Shown here: positions 1-11,355 of the stretch, in pieces
Layout: each line of letters starts with the position of its first letter
Position numbering within the stretch: the first letter of the stretch is position 1
Assembly: GCF_958979055.1 (NCBI RefSeq)
Contig: NC_084887.1
Location: forward strand, 33,706,620 to 33,770,619
DNA from: Alnus glutinosa
Taxonomy: Eukaryota > Streptophyta > Magnoliopsida > Fagales > Betulaceae
Length of the DNA: 64,000 bases
Reading direction: 5' to 3'
Notes under the pieces: model-generated
The model's database searches: none
Seen by the model: the letters and a program-made list of their open reading frames with translations, nothing else
Told to the model about the DNA's origin: nothing
Translations under genes and position numbers: made by a program

Positions 1-910
1 CTGTCATCCCCGGTATTGTTGCATACAAGGACCGCCACCACTAGCACGGCATGAGATTCATTCTTTCAATCTGTAACATAGCAATCCGTCCTTTATTTTT
101 TGGTTGAGAAAAGGATAACTATAATTGGTCTTCCATCAGGGGAGTCTTGCCTGATTTCTTAGAGCATAATATGAAATAAAGTGAAAATATCCAAAGAAGG
201 TACTGATGTTAATTCCGTCATCTTGATTGGTGCAAGGAAGAGGAAGGCTAGGACAGATCTTCTGTGAGGCTCCCCAATTAGCCCAGGATTGTTAATTTCC
301 CTTCTTCTTTCTTTTGACCTTTCTTGTTTTCATTTTTGTTAGTACCCATTTTTTACCCTTTCATTTGATATCATCATGGTGAATCTTAGGGTAGGTCATG
401 AGATTGCTTTGTTACAGATCCCATTCAAAGGAAGAACTTTTTCTTAGGTTACATAATTGGTATTTGTTTATGTACGTTCACGAGAGACATTGAAATGTGC
501 AGAAAATTCTTTTTCCGAACTTCTTGCATCTTTCTGGTCTATGATAGTTTCTAAATGTTGTCTGATATGTTGGGCATTTATTTATTGTTTGGTACCCAAG
601 AATGTATTCATGATTTCTTTCAAAAGAAGCGATTGCAGGGGCTCATTCTTGCCCTATGTTTTCTTTTCTAGATCGCCCCTTGGCCATTTTAATGGCATAC
701 TTGAAGATCATGAGCAATGGGATATGGTCTACATGTTCAAACATCGGATTTTTACAGGCCATGACTAAATATTGGATTAATTTTACTTGGGGTTTTTTTT
801 TTTAACAAAGTACTTCATCCACCAGAAGCCACATTTTTTACTAATTTATCTGTCGTAAATAGTAAAGGTATATTTGGAAACAAGAAGAATCTTTGATTTT
901 ATTTGTTATA

Positions 911-970
911 GTGTTCGCGTTTTTTAAAATCTAAATTATAGTTGAATTCAGATTTTAAAAAACCGAACAC
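911..970. repeat. short inverted repeat (hairpin)
   Basis: About 21 bases starting GTGTTCG and ending TTTTAAAATCT return in inverted form ending CCGAACAC, with an ~17-base loop and one extra base in one arm. It may be the core of a small MITE. No target-site duplication was found. Confidence 0.45.
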
Positions 971-1071
971 CCAAACGTGCCATAATAAAAGTTTGCATTT
1001 ATAAGTAATAGGTGAAAAAAATGCAACTCTCTTTGAACTACATGTTCAAGGGCGAAGGTAGAAATTAGTTT

Positions 1072-1290
1072 AAGGGGGTTGGTTCAACTGGTCAAAGGGC
1101 ACTGATCTTTGTGGTAGTTATATATAGTCTAAGGTTCGAATCTCCTTGAGTGCAAATAATTTCTTGAGACTAGTTTGCCGGCGAAGCCAGAGTATTACCT
1201 GATCCGTGTGGAGATGACGCTTTATACGGATTCGAAGTTCACTTGACAGGGGGTGGATACACGAAGTGACTCTGCCTTATAAGGATTTCG
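1072..1290 (+). mobile_element. possible tRNA-derived SINE
   Basis: Two motifs lie at tRNA-like spacing: a box-A-like TGGTTCAACTGG at 1080-1091 and a box-B-like GGTTCGAATCT at 1133-1143. These resemble the internal RNA polymerase III promoter of plant SINEs. I see no clear poly-A tail or flanking duplication, so both ends are approximate. It could be a decayed tRNA-like sequence by chance. Confidence 0.35.
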
Positions 1291-2410
1291 GTTGGGCTGG
1301 ATTGGGATCAAATTTTTAGGAGGTGAGGGGCACTAATAGTAAATTAATTTTTCCAAATTCTTTTGGTCCCAACACCTTATGGACAAAGTTTCCTTCTAAA
1401 CTAGGTTGTCTACTAAGTTGATATATATTCTTACGTGATTCTTACGGTACATTTTTTCTAACCCAATTTAAGAAGAGTTGTGTATGGTTTTCACACCATT
1501 AATGCTATCAACTGCTCAAAGAAATATTTGGTTATTGCCAACTCACAAACGACATATTAAAATAAAAGATTCCTATTCATGGAATTTGGTGAGTTGGTGA
1601 TGACAAGAAACCCATTCAGAATTACCTACTATTCTTAGAATCCCTCAACCAAATTTGGTAATTCTGATCTTTCGAGGTGCATGCAGGTTCTTATGCTTGA
1701 GACGCCTCATTTAATTGGACCCATTGGCATTTTTTTTTCTTTCTTTAATATCACTACAATTCTATCATTTTTGTCAATAATTAACTTGCATGATTAACAT
1801 TAGCTTAGTGGTGTCACTTGGTTGCAACTGTCACATATATAATAGCAATTGATTGATTCTTCCAAAGCCTCAACGGAGAATCTGAATGCTTCTTGGCTTT
1901 ATCAGCTGCAATATCCAATCAAACATGAAAGAACATGCACTTCCATTGCAAAATTTACAGTGCTCATGAGCAAAATGAGTGGGTGTTCTCCAATTGACAA
2001 TTAGCTTAAGCGTTTGTGATAAATGATGTAACAAAGGACAAATATCAGTTTAATAGATTAGATTTAAAGAATTTTCTCCGACCCAATTTGGAGAAAGACT
2101 TGCCCCAAAAAAGAAGAAAAAAAAAAAGAGAATTTTTGTCCAAACCAAAAAAAAAGAAAAAAGAAAAAACAAAGAAATAGCATGGTTAAGCTTATGAAGG
2201 TATGACTCTGCATGAGTTACTCATTTGCATACCCTAAAGGATAAGTGCTCGTATGCAGCAGCTTATATATATATATATAGTTTTTTTTTTTTTTTTTGAG
2301 AGAGAGAGAGAGAGAGAGATTATATATGTTTAGTTGAGCATATACCTCAGTTTATTCAAGAAAATATTATTATACTATTTAATATAATATTACGCCACAT
2401 TGTTATTATT

Positions 2411-2733
2411 AACTGTTGTAAGATGAACCCTCCATCAACTTTCTTCATATTTTTGAACGGAATGACAGTCATGTGCAAAATATCTAATTAACTATAGCAA
2501 GGTAGACTCTCCATCAACTTTTTTCATCTTTTTGGACAGAATGGCTATAATGGGTGGATCAACCACCCTCAAATTGTTATTATTATTATTTTTCTTTTTG
2601 GATTTTTTTTTTTAACCCCTCAATGGCATTTTTAAGAGTTCAAGCCGTAAAAAGTCATATGCGATACACGTGACTGGCATTCCGTCTAAAAAGATGAAAA
2701 AAAGTTGAAGAGAGGTTTAATTTACCACAGTTA
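2411..2733. repeat. MITE-like inverted repeat with one arm duplicated
   Basis: A ~65-base segment containing CTCCATCAACTTTTTTCATC occurs twice in tandem (about 2411-2475 and 2490-2552) and once inverted (about 2667-2733). The spacer is AT-rich. This is the form of a nonautonomous element with one duplicated arm. The superfamily cannot be assigned. Confidence 0.5.
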
Positions 2734-3010
2734 GATACTTTGGGAATTGGGAGGGTCAAACGTCACTTTTTAAACATTGGACGTCAACACACAAAAAATG
2801 GCGTATACTCCCCCACGGGGAGTAAAATGTATTTCCCCTTTTATTTTAAACCAAAATTTCTTTGAATATCAATCTCCTATACTGGAATATATACATAATT
2901 TAGAATTGTTACCTTTAAAAGGATTTCTGAAGACATAGTAACCGACAAATAACAGATGCAGTCTGGTGCCTAACATTCTCTATGCAGAATTGAATCCTCA
3001 AACTCATTGA

Positions 3011-3174
3011 GTAATGCTAAAAACTATATTTTTATCCCACAATTATCTCATATATTGACGTGACAGTCCCAACTAATTTTTGGATTGATCTTTGTTAAAA
3101 AATAAAATAAATCAATGAATGGTTTGAACTATTACGTCAGCATTATGGGACAAAAATGTGATATATAACATTAC
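3011..3174. mobile_element. MITE, Mutator-like ends
   Basis: The ends are inverted copies beginning GTAATG, followed by a stretch with ATTTTTATCCCA (left) or ATTTTTGTCCCA (right, reversed). The start resembles the GTAATG end of the 7.1-kb Mutator-like element in this window. The nine flanking bases do not match well, so the class is tentative. Confidence 0.5.
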
Positions 3175-3293
3175 ACTTTCGGTTTAGATACATTAATCAC
3201 TTAATTATTTTAAGGGAAAAAAGGCTCTAGGAATGAAATTACTTAAACCTAGATGACAGACATCGACATGCAATCTAGATAAAAATTTGAGAA

Positions 3294-3597
3294 AAGTACA
3301 TGTACCCTCCTCTAACTATCATGCAATTTGCAATGTTCTCAAAAATTTCAATTGTTGTAATATCCTTCCAAACTATCATTAGGGTTGTAGTGTACCCCTT
3401 CTTCAAACCTTTAGCCCTTTTTTCTATGTGTTGGTGTTCTATACGACCGACATAAGACTTGGGGTATTTTTGTCGTTTTTACCGGGAGGGATACAGTGCA
3501 AACCCAAATAGTAGTTTTGAAGCGACACTGCAACAATTGAAAGTTCGAAAGACACGTTATAAATTGTATGGTGGTTAGAGAGGAGGTGCATGTACTT
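3294..3597. mobile_element. MITE with ~25-bp or longer inverted ends
   Basis: The left end starts AAGTACATGTACC and the right end reads the same in reverse complement with a few changes. Similarity continues inward with interruptions for about 100 bases. The protein-like frames across it arise from the repeat. I found no target-site duplication. Confidence 0.5.
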
Positions 3598-4905
3598 ACC
3601 ATCAAAGCTTTTGTAAAGAGTTCCATTATCTTTCATGTTAGTATGGAAGTACTCATAACCCAGATGTATCTCCAAAATGTAAAATGATCTTAGATCTTAC
3701 AAGAATTCAGAGTTGCTTCAGTGATACCTTAATCAGTAGTGTTCACATTCTTAAAAAAGTCTTGAATTTTATTCTCTTTAAAGTGAGATCATGGTCGAGG
3801 CTGCATGTGGATTGTCATTGTAACGTGTCTTGCTAGAGATTAATTTCTGTCATAATTTCTCTTAGCCTCCAGAACATGATGAAATGCAATCCTAAACATT
3901 TCTCTATTACATTTGGATGAAGGTTAATTCTTTCTTAAAGTTACTTCCATGCAATGATAGCTAGGCAACGCCATGCATGCACCTAATTATATGAGATGCA
4001 TCTTGGCATTGTTTAAGAGTCCGTATGGGATTGAGTTAAGAATCTTAAAAAGTGTTTTTAGTAATATTTTTATGTATTCGTCAAATCTTGAAATTTTAGA
4101 TTTTATATTGCCACGTATTTAAGCAGTGTGTTACTTTTACAGTCATATCAAACTGATCTATGAGGTATCAAACATATCTTGAAGATTATTGAGGTAAGCT
4201 ATATGTCCAAAATGGTCCCTACAGCCCACCCGCCATGTGATGGAAATCGTTAGAAGCACACATAAATCCACATCATAACCAATCACTAATTGAGATGTTA
4301 TACCTAATGATTCAGCCTATTGTAAAATTATAAATTTAACCCCCAAATTAACAAAAGAAGAAAAGAAAAAGAAAGAGGAGATGAGCCGCTTGTCACATGG
4401 GCGATTAATCGCATCACTTAGTGAAGAACGGTCTTTCCTCGTAATGGGGCAGCTAATTGCCCTCGTATGGTGAGGAGAGGCTACTCATTGAGAGATGAGG
4501 GGCGGGCGGCCCTTTACCCTATTTTTCTAACAGTTTTTATATGTTTATATATTTTTTTAAAAAAATTGAGGGTAAATTGTAAAATCACAATAGGTTGGGT
4601 CATGAACTATGCCATATGTCAATCTATGATTGATTGTGATGTAAATTTGCATGCGCATATAACGGTTTATGATAAACAGCTACAACAAGAATTATTTTGA
4701 ACAAATAACTTATCTTTGGAATCTTGAAAATTCTTTTGATACACAAAATCAATTTGTTACAAGTGCAAACACCATGAACTAAATAAGTCATTATTATAAC
4801 ATGTTTATCAAATTCGCATGGATGATGAGCCATAATCACGAACAAACGAGTTATACTTCATATTATATTTTATTTTATTGAGTTGATATGATAATGTGTG
4901 TAAGT

Positions 4906-5063
4906 ATTTAAATAGGGAAGTGCTAGAATTCCCACCCCCATCCCACCCCAATCCCACCAACCCTAAGTGTAAAAAGTTGAAAACTGATTTATTAAATAAA
5001 AAAATTAAAAAACTTAGAGTTGGTGAGATAAGGGTGGGAATTCTAGCATTTTCCATTTAAATA
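4906..5063. mobile_element. 140-bp MITE with 9-bp target duplication
   Basis: The element spans 4915-5054. Its ends are near-perfect inverted repeats; 17 bases (TGCTAGAATTCCCACCC at 4921-4937) recur exactly inverted at 5032-5048. The flanks carry the same nine bases, ATTTAAATA, at 4906-4914 and 5055-5063. A 9-bp duplication is typical of Mutator-like elements. Because the duplicated site is itself nearly palindromic, a longer inverted repeat is an alternative reading. Confidence 0.65.
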
Positions 5064-5439
5064 AGTTTTAAAAAAAAAAATTGAAGACTAATGAATATGA
5101 AGTGGTATATAAATAAAATAAAAGTGTAATATATAGTATTAATTAAAAAGAATGAAATCAATGAATATTGAAAAGACTAAAAGAGAAAAAAAAAAAGTAA
5201 GGACGGCGCTTAGCCGCTTACACAGAAATAGCCCGTCCACGCGAGATTAAAAAATTGGTCTCGTTACCGTTTGTAACGTTGCAAGTTAGGAAAAGTGTCA
5301 CTGTTTAAAATAAAAAGATCTCAAAAGCTGTCCATTTCCATGGCCACAAGAAGATTGGAAGAAGGCAAAGAATGGAGTCATTGACCACAGATTTAGAAGA
5401 CTTTGAAAACTCCGAAACGGCCTCGTTCGTGGGAACTTG

Positions 5440-6169
5440 TTTGATCTCGTCCTCGGACTTTTAATATTAATATTAGAGCCCCCTCGGGCTTCTTCTTCTT
5501 CTTCTTCTTCTTCCTTCGCTTGGATTTCTAAACCAGAAGCTACTGAAAAAGAGGACGACCCTGATCAGTTTCCGAGCCAAGTAAGACGACCCATCAAGTT
5601 TTTTAGATTGTTTCTTTTGGTTTCTGATTGATTTGGAGTTGACCCAGATGAATAGTTTAGTTGATTTTAGAGATTTGTGGGTTTTTATTTTCCTGCCGAA
5701 TACTAGCTGTTAGAGATTGTGCGTGTTGTGGGACATCACTGCGTTTCTTCTTGCTTTTCCTAGTGTTGTGCTTCAACCTTGGTATCGAGGTATTGGACTG
5801 AATTGTATTCTATTTTTGGATAGACCCGGCTGGATATATTTGTTGCTGATTTTCATTGCCAGAAAATGGAATTCCCATTTCAAATACGTATCCTTTTTTA
5901 TTGTGTTTCTCTTTTGTATTTAGTTTTCAGTTCCAGAATGCTTTGACTTGTTTGTATACAAATCCAACTCAATCTACTGTTCTTTATTTCTTTGGTATTT
6001 CAGATTTGTAGAATATCCGAGTGAGAATTTGATGAAATCTTTATGTCCGCGAGGCAATTCAAGTTGTTCAGTGGGCTATTAATTCCTCATAGCGAACCGA
6101 ATTGACGTATTGATTTGTTTGGGGAAGGCCCAAGTGAAGAAATTCTAATTGTGTCTTAGATCTTTGAAG
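5440..6169 (+). promoter_or_regulatory. 5' leader of the MUB gene with probable UTR intron
   Basis: A CTT-repeat pyrimidine-rich stretch (about 5490-5515) looks like a plant 5' leader. A good donor, GTAAGA, lies at 5581. Candidate acceptors lie at about 6003 (TTTCAG) and 6159 (GTCTTAG), just before the start codon. A 5'UTR intron is inferred; the transcription start is unknown. Confidence 0.4.
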
Positions 6170-8029
6170 ATGGCCGGGGTACAAGATCAATTAGAGATCA
6201 AGTTTAGGTTGACTGATGGATCGGATATTGGCCCCAAAAGCTTTCCCGTTGCAACAAGTGTTGCAACCTTAAAGGAAAGTATTCTTGCTCAGTGGCCCAA
6301 AGGTTGGTTATCTTGTTTCTTTCTTGTTTTTGCGTGTTTGATTTCATTCCATAATTATCACCGTTGGCAATCTTTTAGCTTTTCATAGTTCTTCATTGTG
6401 AAACATATTGTGGCAACATTCACTAGGAAAATTGTGGTAAAGCTGTAGAGTGGGATCTGAATAGCTATTGTTATAATGATTAAGAAGCTTTGCTTTGTTT
6501 TTTGTTCCATCTGTCCGAGTTCCAGGATAGAAACGTAGGGAGATATTCAATTCTTCCATAGTGCATCAAATTGGTTTTTAATTCACAGACCATCTTTTGG
6601 AGTCGAGCTATCACAGACAATTTAGCAATCACCATATTCACGATAGACTGCTGAAGCAGTGTCCCTACGCAATATCCTACCATTGATTCTATGCTGTGTC
6701 CTCCCAAGGCAACTAAATAGAGTCACTGGAGAGCACATTATGGACTTGTCCTGAGTGCTCTGGTTGACACACAAGGGTTACTTTCAATTGCATGAAACAC
6801 TATGCTGTCCTACGGGTGTCAAAAATGTAAAGTTGTATAAATATGTTGTTATGTTTACTCCTCTGTACTTACTATCATTGCATTAAAGGTGGCAATTATT
6901 GGAAATTTAGGTAGTCGGTTTCTGAGAAACTTTAGCTGCATGCATGGGGCTCTTTTTAGGGAACTTGAAGGTGGCATAATGATATGAACCAACTAGGCAA
7001 CTAGCCTCATACTTAGGAAGAGAATTCTTATTAGTTATACTTTTTGATGTTCCGCCTGACATGCTCTCTCTCTCTCTCTCTCTCTCTCTAACTTTCCATG
7101 GTTTTATTGCATTTTCTTGATTTAGTGCCTTCCTCAAAAAGATTAAGCTTTATGACATAGAAATAAGAACCAATGGAAGCAGCTTTTTTATTTTTATTTA
7201 TTTTTTTATTATTGAAGTTAAGTTGGTCTGAAATGCAGTGGCAGTTCCTGAAAAATGCAGGGTTCATGCCAGCTTTAGGTCTCAGATTCCATTATTTTTT
7301 ATGTCTGCTCTTTCTTGGTTATTATGTGTAACAAGACCTCTTCTTTGAACTTTATTTCCATATGAGCTGGCAATTCCTTGCTATCTAATGTTGTCCAAGA
7401 TATTTAAACATGATATTCTGCTTTTTTTAGAGAAAGAGAATGGTCCAAGGACAGTGAAAGACGTCAAGTTAATAAGTGCGGGGAAAATATTGGAGAACAA
7501 CAGAACACTGGGGGAGTGCCAGAGCCCATTGTGTGACATCCCTGGCGGAGTTACGACCATGCATGTTGTTGTTCAACAGCCTTCTTCGGAGAAAGGTAAA
7601 GCATTCCTTAGACATTCCAAAAATAATTTCTGATCCTTAGAATGTAAGACATATATTATTCCTTTGCCTCTTAGGTTGCTTTGTTGGAGATGGAAACATA
7701 TTCTGTTTTGATTCTTTTCTTTCTTTTTTTTTCTTTTTGGTTGTCACTTTTAAGTGATGGCTCCGTTCTACTGACTTCATTTTTCAATATGATCATAAAT
7801 CTTTATGGTTATATTAGTTCTTGCACTTCAATTGTCGCGACTTCTTTAACCAAGGCCAATTATGTATATCCATCTACCTAACTGCTCTGGCCCTTTCCCC
7901 AACTTTAAGAGTTTATTCTGTTTTAGTGCTTCAGCCTGTTTGATAAATTGTGTATCTTCCTCTAATTGAACAGAAAAGAAAGGAGCAAACCAACCAGATC
8001 AGAACAAGTGCTTGTGTGTGATATTATGA
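6170..8029 (+). CDS. MUB: membrane-anchored ubiquitin-fold protein
   Basis: Three coding exons at 6170-6302, 7431-7595 and 7974-8029, with GT-AG borders and compatible phases, give 354 bases, or 117 aa, the usual size of plant MUB proteins. The N-terminal part (DQLEIKFRLTDGSDIGPKSF) starts the ubiquitin-like beta-grasp fold, and the middle (TVKDVKLISAGKILENN) is the family core. The protein ends in CVIL, a CaaX box whose final Leu predicts geranylgeranylation, with a second Cys three residues upstream that could be palmitoylated. MUB proteins sit on the plasma membrane and bind a class of ubiquitin-conjugating enzymes (E2). The start is chosen because MAGVQDQLE matches the family N-terminus. 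Which paralogue this is cannot be told here. Confidence 0.93.
7063..7088. repeat. CT microsatellite in MUB intron 1
   Basis: About 13 CT units, within the long first coding intron (6303-7430). Confidence 0.85.
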
Positions 8030-8528
8030 TTTGCAGTTTGAATAATGGAGGTTGGTTACATTATTATTAGGTGGGTATGGATAACTCTATTTTGTTTTTT
8101 GTTTTTGGTTGGTAAGATGATACTTACTAATATCATTCAGGCTCTTAAGTTTCCCCCCTTTTCTGGGTGTGTGTTTCTCATTTCAACTACAGGTAAAGAT
8201 TGTTGGAGGTGGTAATATAATGAAAGTTGGTGGCTTGCTGAATGATGCGGAATTATGCATATTTATGATGAATCATGTTTCATTGTAGGTTAATGATTTC
8301 CTCATATGGCTGTTGCCTTCCATGCCTTTGGTATATTTTGTTCACTGTGAAATATATTGGTTATGTTATAATGAAATCACATCTCCATGGCATATTTAGT
8401 TACCTTATGCATTTGGTCCAGATATTACATTTTAAGTTTGTTTCACCTCATTAATAGTTTCAAATTATGACTTGGTATTGTAATTTCATGTTTGAGGCCA
8501 TATTTTGCCCTAATGGCATGCCCTTCAC

Positions 8529-8530
8529 CA

Positions 8531-8561
<31 letters not shown>

Positions 8562-8565
8562 AAAA
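8529..8565. repeat. poly-C/poly-A tract
   Basis: A run of about 20 C followed by about 14 A. Its length is probably unstable or uncertain in assembly. Confidence 0.8.
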
Positions 8566-8789
8566 GCCTTTTTCCTTACAAATATGTCGTTTGGGTGTAT
8601 TTTCCCAGCTGTCTTCCTCCCAAAATTCTCTTCTGTGATTCTGTAAAGGATCCCCTTGATCCTCTGTTTGGCTTCATTCGAATGTTGGCTTAGAAAAAAA
8701 AATTACTGAAGGTCGTTTGGATGTCAGAAAGAAACTGATTTAGTACAGTGTGTTTCACCTAACAACTTTGAGGGGTGTTACAAACATAC

Positions 8790-8880
8790 TTGTTACACAC
8801 TTGTTGCTTACTTCCTCTCTCACATGGGGTGTGGTGGGCTCCATCCCATGTGAGAGGGGGAGTGTGTAACAAGTGTTTTT
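8790..8880. repeat. imperfect hairpin, MITE-like
   Basis: CACTTGTT...CTCTCACATGGGG in the left arm pairs with CCATGTGAGAGG...AACAAGTG in the right. Arms are about 30 bases and the loop about 15. It could be the core of a small DNA transposon. No clear target-site duplication. Confidence 0.5.
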
Positions 8881-9016
8881 TTGGCATTTCCCATTAGTTT
8901 ACCATCTTTTTCAGTATTTTTAAATGTGATATGTTATTTCTTAATTTATTTTCTCGGAATTTTAAAGGATGACCTCATCCTCAAATAAAACAAGTAATAA
9001 ATCTTGACTCTTTGTC

Positions 9017-9495
9017 TGCACGATTAGGAGTGGGCAAAATATCTGACTATCAGCTATCGACCGTCACTGAACCACCATTAACCGCCTACCGCCTCTACTA
9101 AGTTCCGGTGGTCGGTTAGTCGGCATAAAAAAATCTATACTGAAGTCGGTTCGGTTCGGTTAATTAGAATAATTGTTTTTTTGTTGGTTAACCGGACCGC
9201 TACCTAACTGACCAAACCGAACCGAACCGAACTCTAACCGATTGAGCCGAAACGAAACATTAAAGATAGCGTCGTTTTGTAGTTTTCTTGAAAACAAAAC
9301 GACGTTATTTCATTACAATTGAACTGAACCAAACACTAACCGACCGCATTTTAACCGATTCCACCGACTTATCCGATTTAACCGAAAATATCGAAATTAA
9401 AAGTTGTCGAAATAAAGTCGGTGAATTAACTGACTTTGATGCTAACCGAACCGAAAACACTCATAACCGAGCCGATATCCACCCCTATGCACAAT
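9017..9495. mobile_element. nonautonomous hAT element, 463 bp
   Basis: The element spans 9025-9487. Its ends are TAGGAGTGGGCA on the left and the reverse complement of TAGGGGTGGATA on the right, a form common in plant hAT elements. The flanks are TGCACGAT (9017-9024) and TGCACAAT (9488-9495), an 8-bp target duplication with one mismatch, as expected of hAT. The inside is full of CCGAACCG/CGGTTCGG motifs and has no transposase coding capacity. Confidence 0.75.
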
Positions 9496-10671
9496 TATAC
9501 TATGCAAAGCTAGTACAGCCACGTGGTATGCAAAGCAGTTCTAGGAATTCTAGGTGTTGAATTTTATAGAGATTTTTGGAAGATAAAAGAAGTGGACAAA
9601 GTTTTTCTCCAAACTCGTTATTGTTCGGTTTAATATGTGTAATTTCTCTGATCTAGTTTATCAAACTAACATGTTTTAAAAATGCATGTAATTCTCATGT
9701 ACAAGTAAGAATTACATGCTCCGTTAAAAATATATGTGAGAATCATTTTAATAGACCGAGTTGGAGGAGCATAGAGGAAAACTAAGGAAGGGTGCCCAGT
9801 ATAAAATTTTTAATTCCACAAAATTTTCAAACACTATTTGGAGTATATGATGTCACATTATTTAAAAAAATTAAATGACGCCGCGTCCAGTAAACTGTTA
9901 AAAAAATCTTCCTTAACAAGGATTTGCAATAATGAGTTTGAATTGTGTCGTGAAAAATAAAGAAAAAAAAAAAAAAAAAAAAAAAAAACTAGAGTTCTCT
10001 ACTCTTGCAATCTTAACCCTTTTTTCACAGGTGATTTTTTCGTGGGAAGTGAGGCAAACCAAACTTTGCATTAATAGTCTGCCAAGCTCAAAGAGTCCTG
10101 TTACTGTTAGGGCCACTCATTATAGCTTAAAATGACCAGTTAAATTAGAATGTGCTAATTGGTTCCTATCACAAAATACAGTGTCATTTTGAGAAACCAC
10201 TAATTTTGATAGAGGGGAAAAATAATAAAAAAAATAACCTTGGTGGGATTTTGATACTCCAGATAAAATTTCACTTCAGATCAAAATGATCTCTTTTTAC
10301 AATAAATTCTTGTAAGAGTCAGCTTGAGCTTGAGTTAAAAGTTGTATGAGTTAGAGTATGTTTGAAAATGCATTTTGTGATATTTTTATCGTTGGGCTAT
10401 ACCTGGTCACTTAATTTAAAAATTTTATAATTTAAATTCAATTTTACAATTTATTTGTTGTCACATTATAAATATTTTTTAAATTATATTTTTTAAATGA
10501 TGTTACACCATAGGATAGGATATGTTCCTTGCAAATAACGAGAGAGATTAATTAATTTAGATCTTAAATCTTGGACTTTTGTGCAATATCTTCTTGGATC
10601 ATGAACCAGTACATGATTTGAAAAATGCCCTTGAAATTATCAAAATAATGATAAAAGTGTTTAACATAAGA

Positions 10672-11355
10672 GTAATGATCTATACACATCTGGTTTACAA
10701 CTTCTCCACAACATGCCAACGTGGCAGTAATAAAATATTATTATTATTTTTTTTCTCTTTTCGTCATGCTGCTAGTAAAAGCCGAAGACCAACAAAACGT
10801 GGGAATTTCAAATTTCACAAATTTCAGATTTTAGAACGAAGACCTCTCTCTCTCTCCGAATCTCTCTCCGTACAGATCTAGAAAACCCGTCGTCCGTCGT
10901 CCGTCGTGCGTCGTCCGTCGTCCGGCGCACCCATCGTCCGCCATCCGTCGTCCGGTGAGTCCTCTGGAGAACCCGTCGTCCGGCGCACCCGTCCAACGCT
11001 GCCCAGTCCTCTGGAGAACCCGTCGTCCGGCGCCGCACCCGTCGTCCGCCGTCCAACGCTGCCCAGTCCTCTGGAGAACCCGTCGTCCGGCGCACGTCGT
11101 CCGTCGTCCGGCCGTCCAACGCTGCCCAGTCCTCTGGAGAACCCGTCGTCCGGTGCACGCCGTCCGTCGTCCGGCCGTCCAACGCTGCCCAGTCCTCTGG
11201 AGAACCCGTCGTCCGGCGCACCCGTCGTCCGCCGTCCAACGCTGCCCAGTCCTCTGGAGAACCCGTCGTCCGTCGTGCGTCGTCCGTCGTCCGCAGTCCG
11301 TCGTCCGGTGCTTCCAACGCTGCCCAGTCCTCCGAGTTCTGAAATTTGCCTCCGG
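10672..11355 (+). repeat. left inverted end of the MULE with ~60-bp minisatellite
   Basis: After the AT-rich outermost ~190 bases comes a GC-rich tandem array. Its unit is about 52-66 bases and includes AACGCTGCCCAGTCCTCTGG and repeated CGTCGTCC. I count six units carrying CTCTGGAGAACCCG between about 10960 and 11265. Open frames cross the array in several frames on both strands only because the array is stop-poor; I do not call them genes. Confidence 0.85.

Larger units (their letters stand above)
1..5300. other. intergenic region, no gene seen
   Basis: AT-rich DNA with stop codons in all frames and no recognisable protein motif. It holds several small transposon relics listed separately, a GA-repeat at about 2298-2319 and short poly-A and poly-T runs. 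Short open frames here look random. Confidence 0.6.
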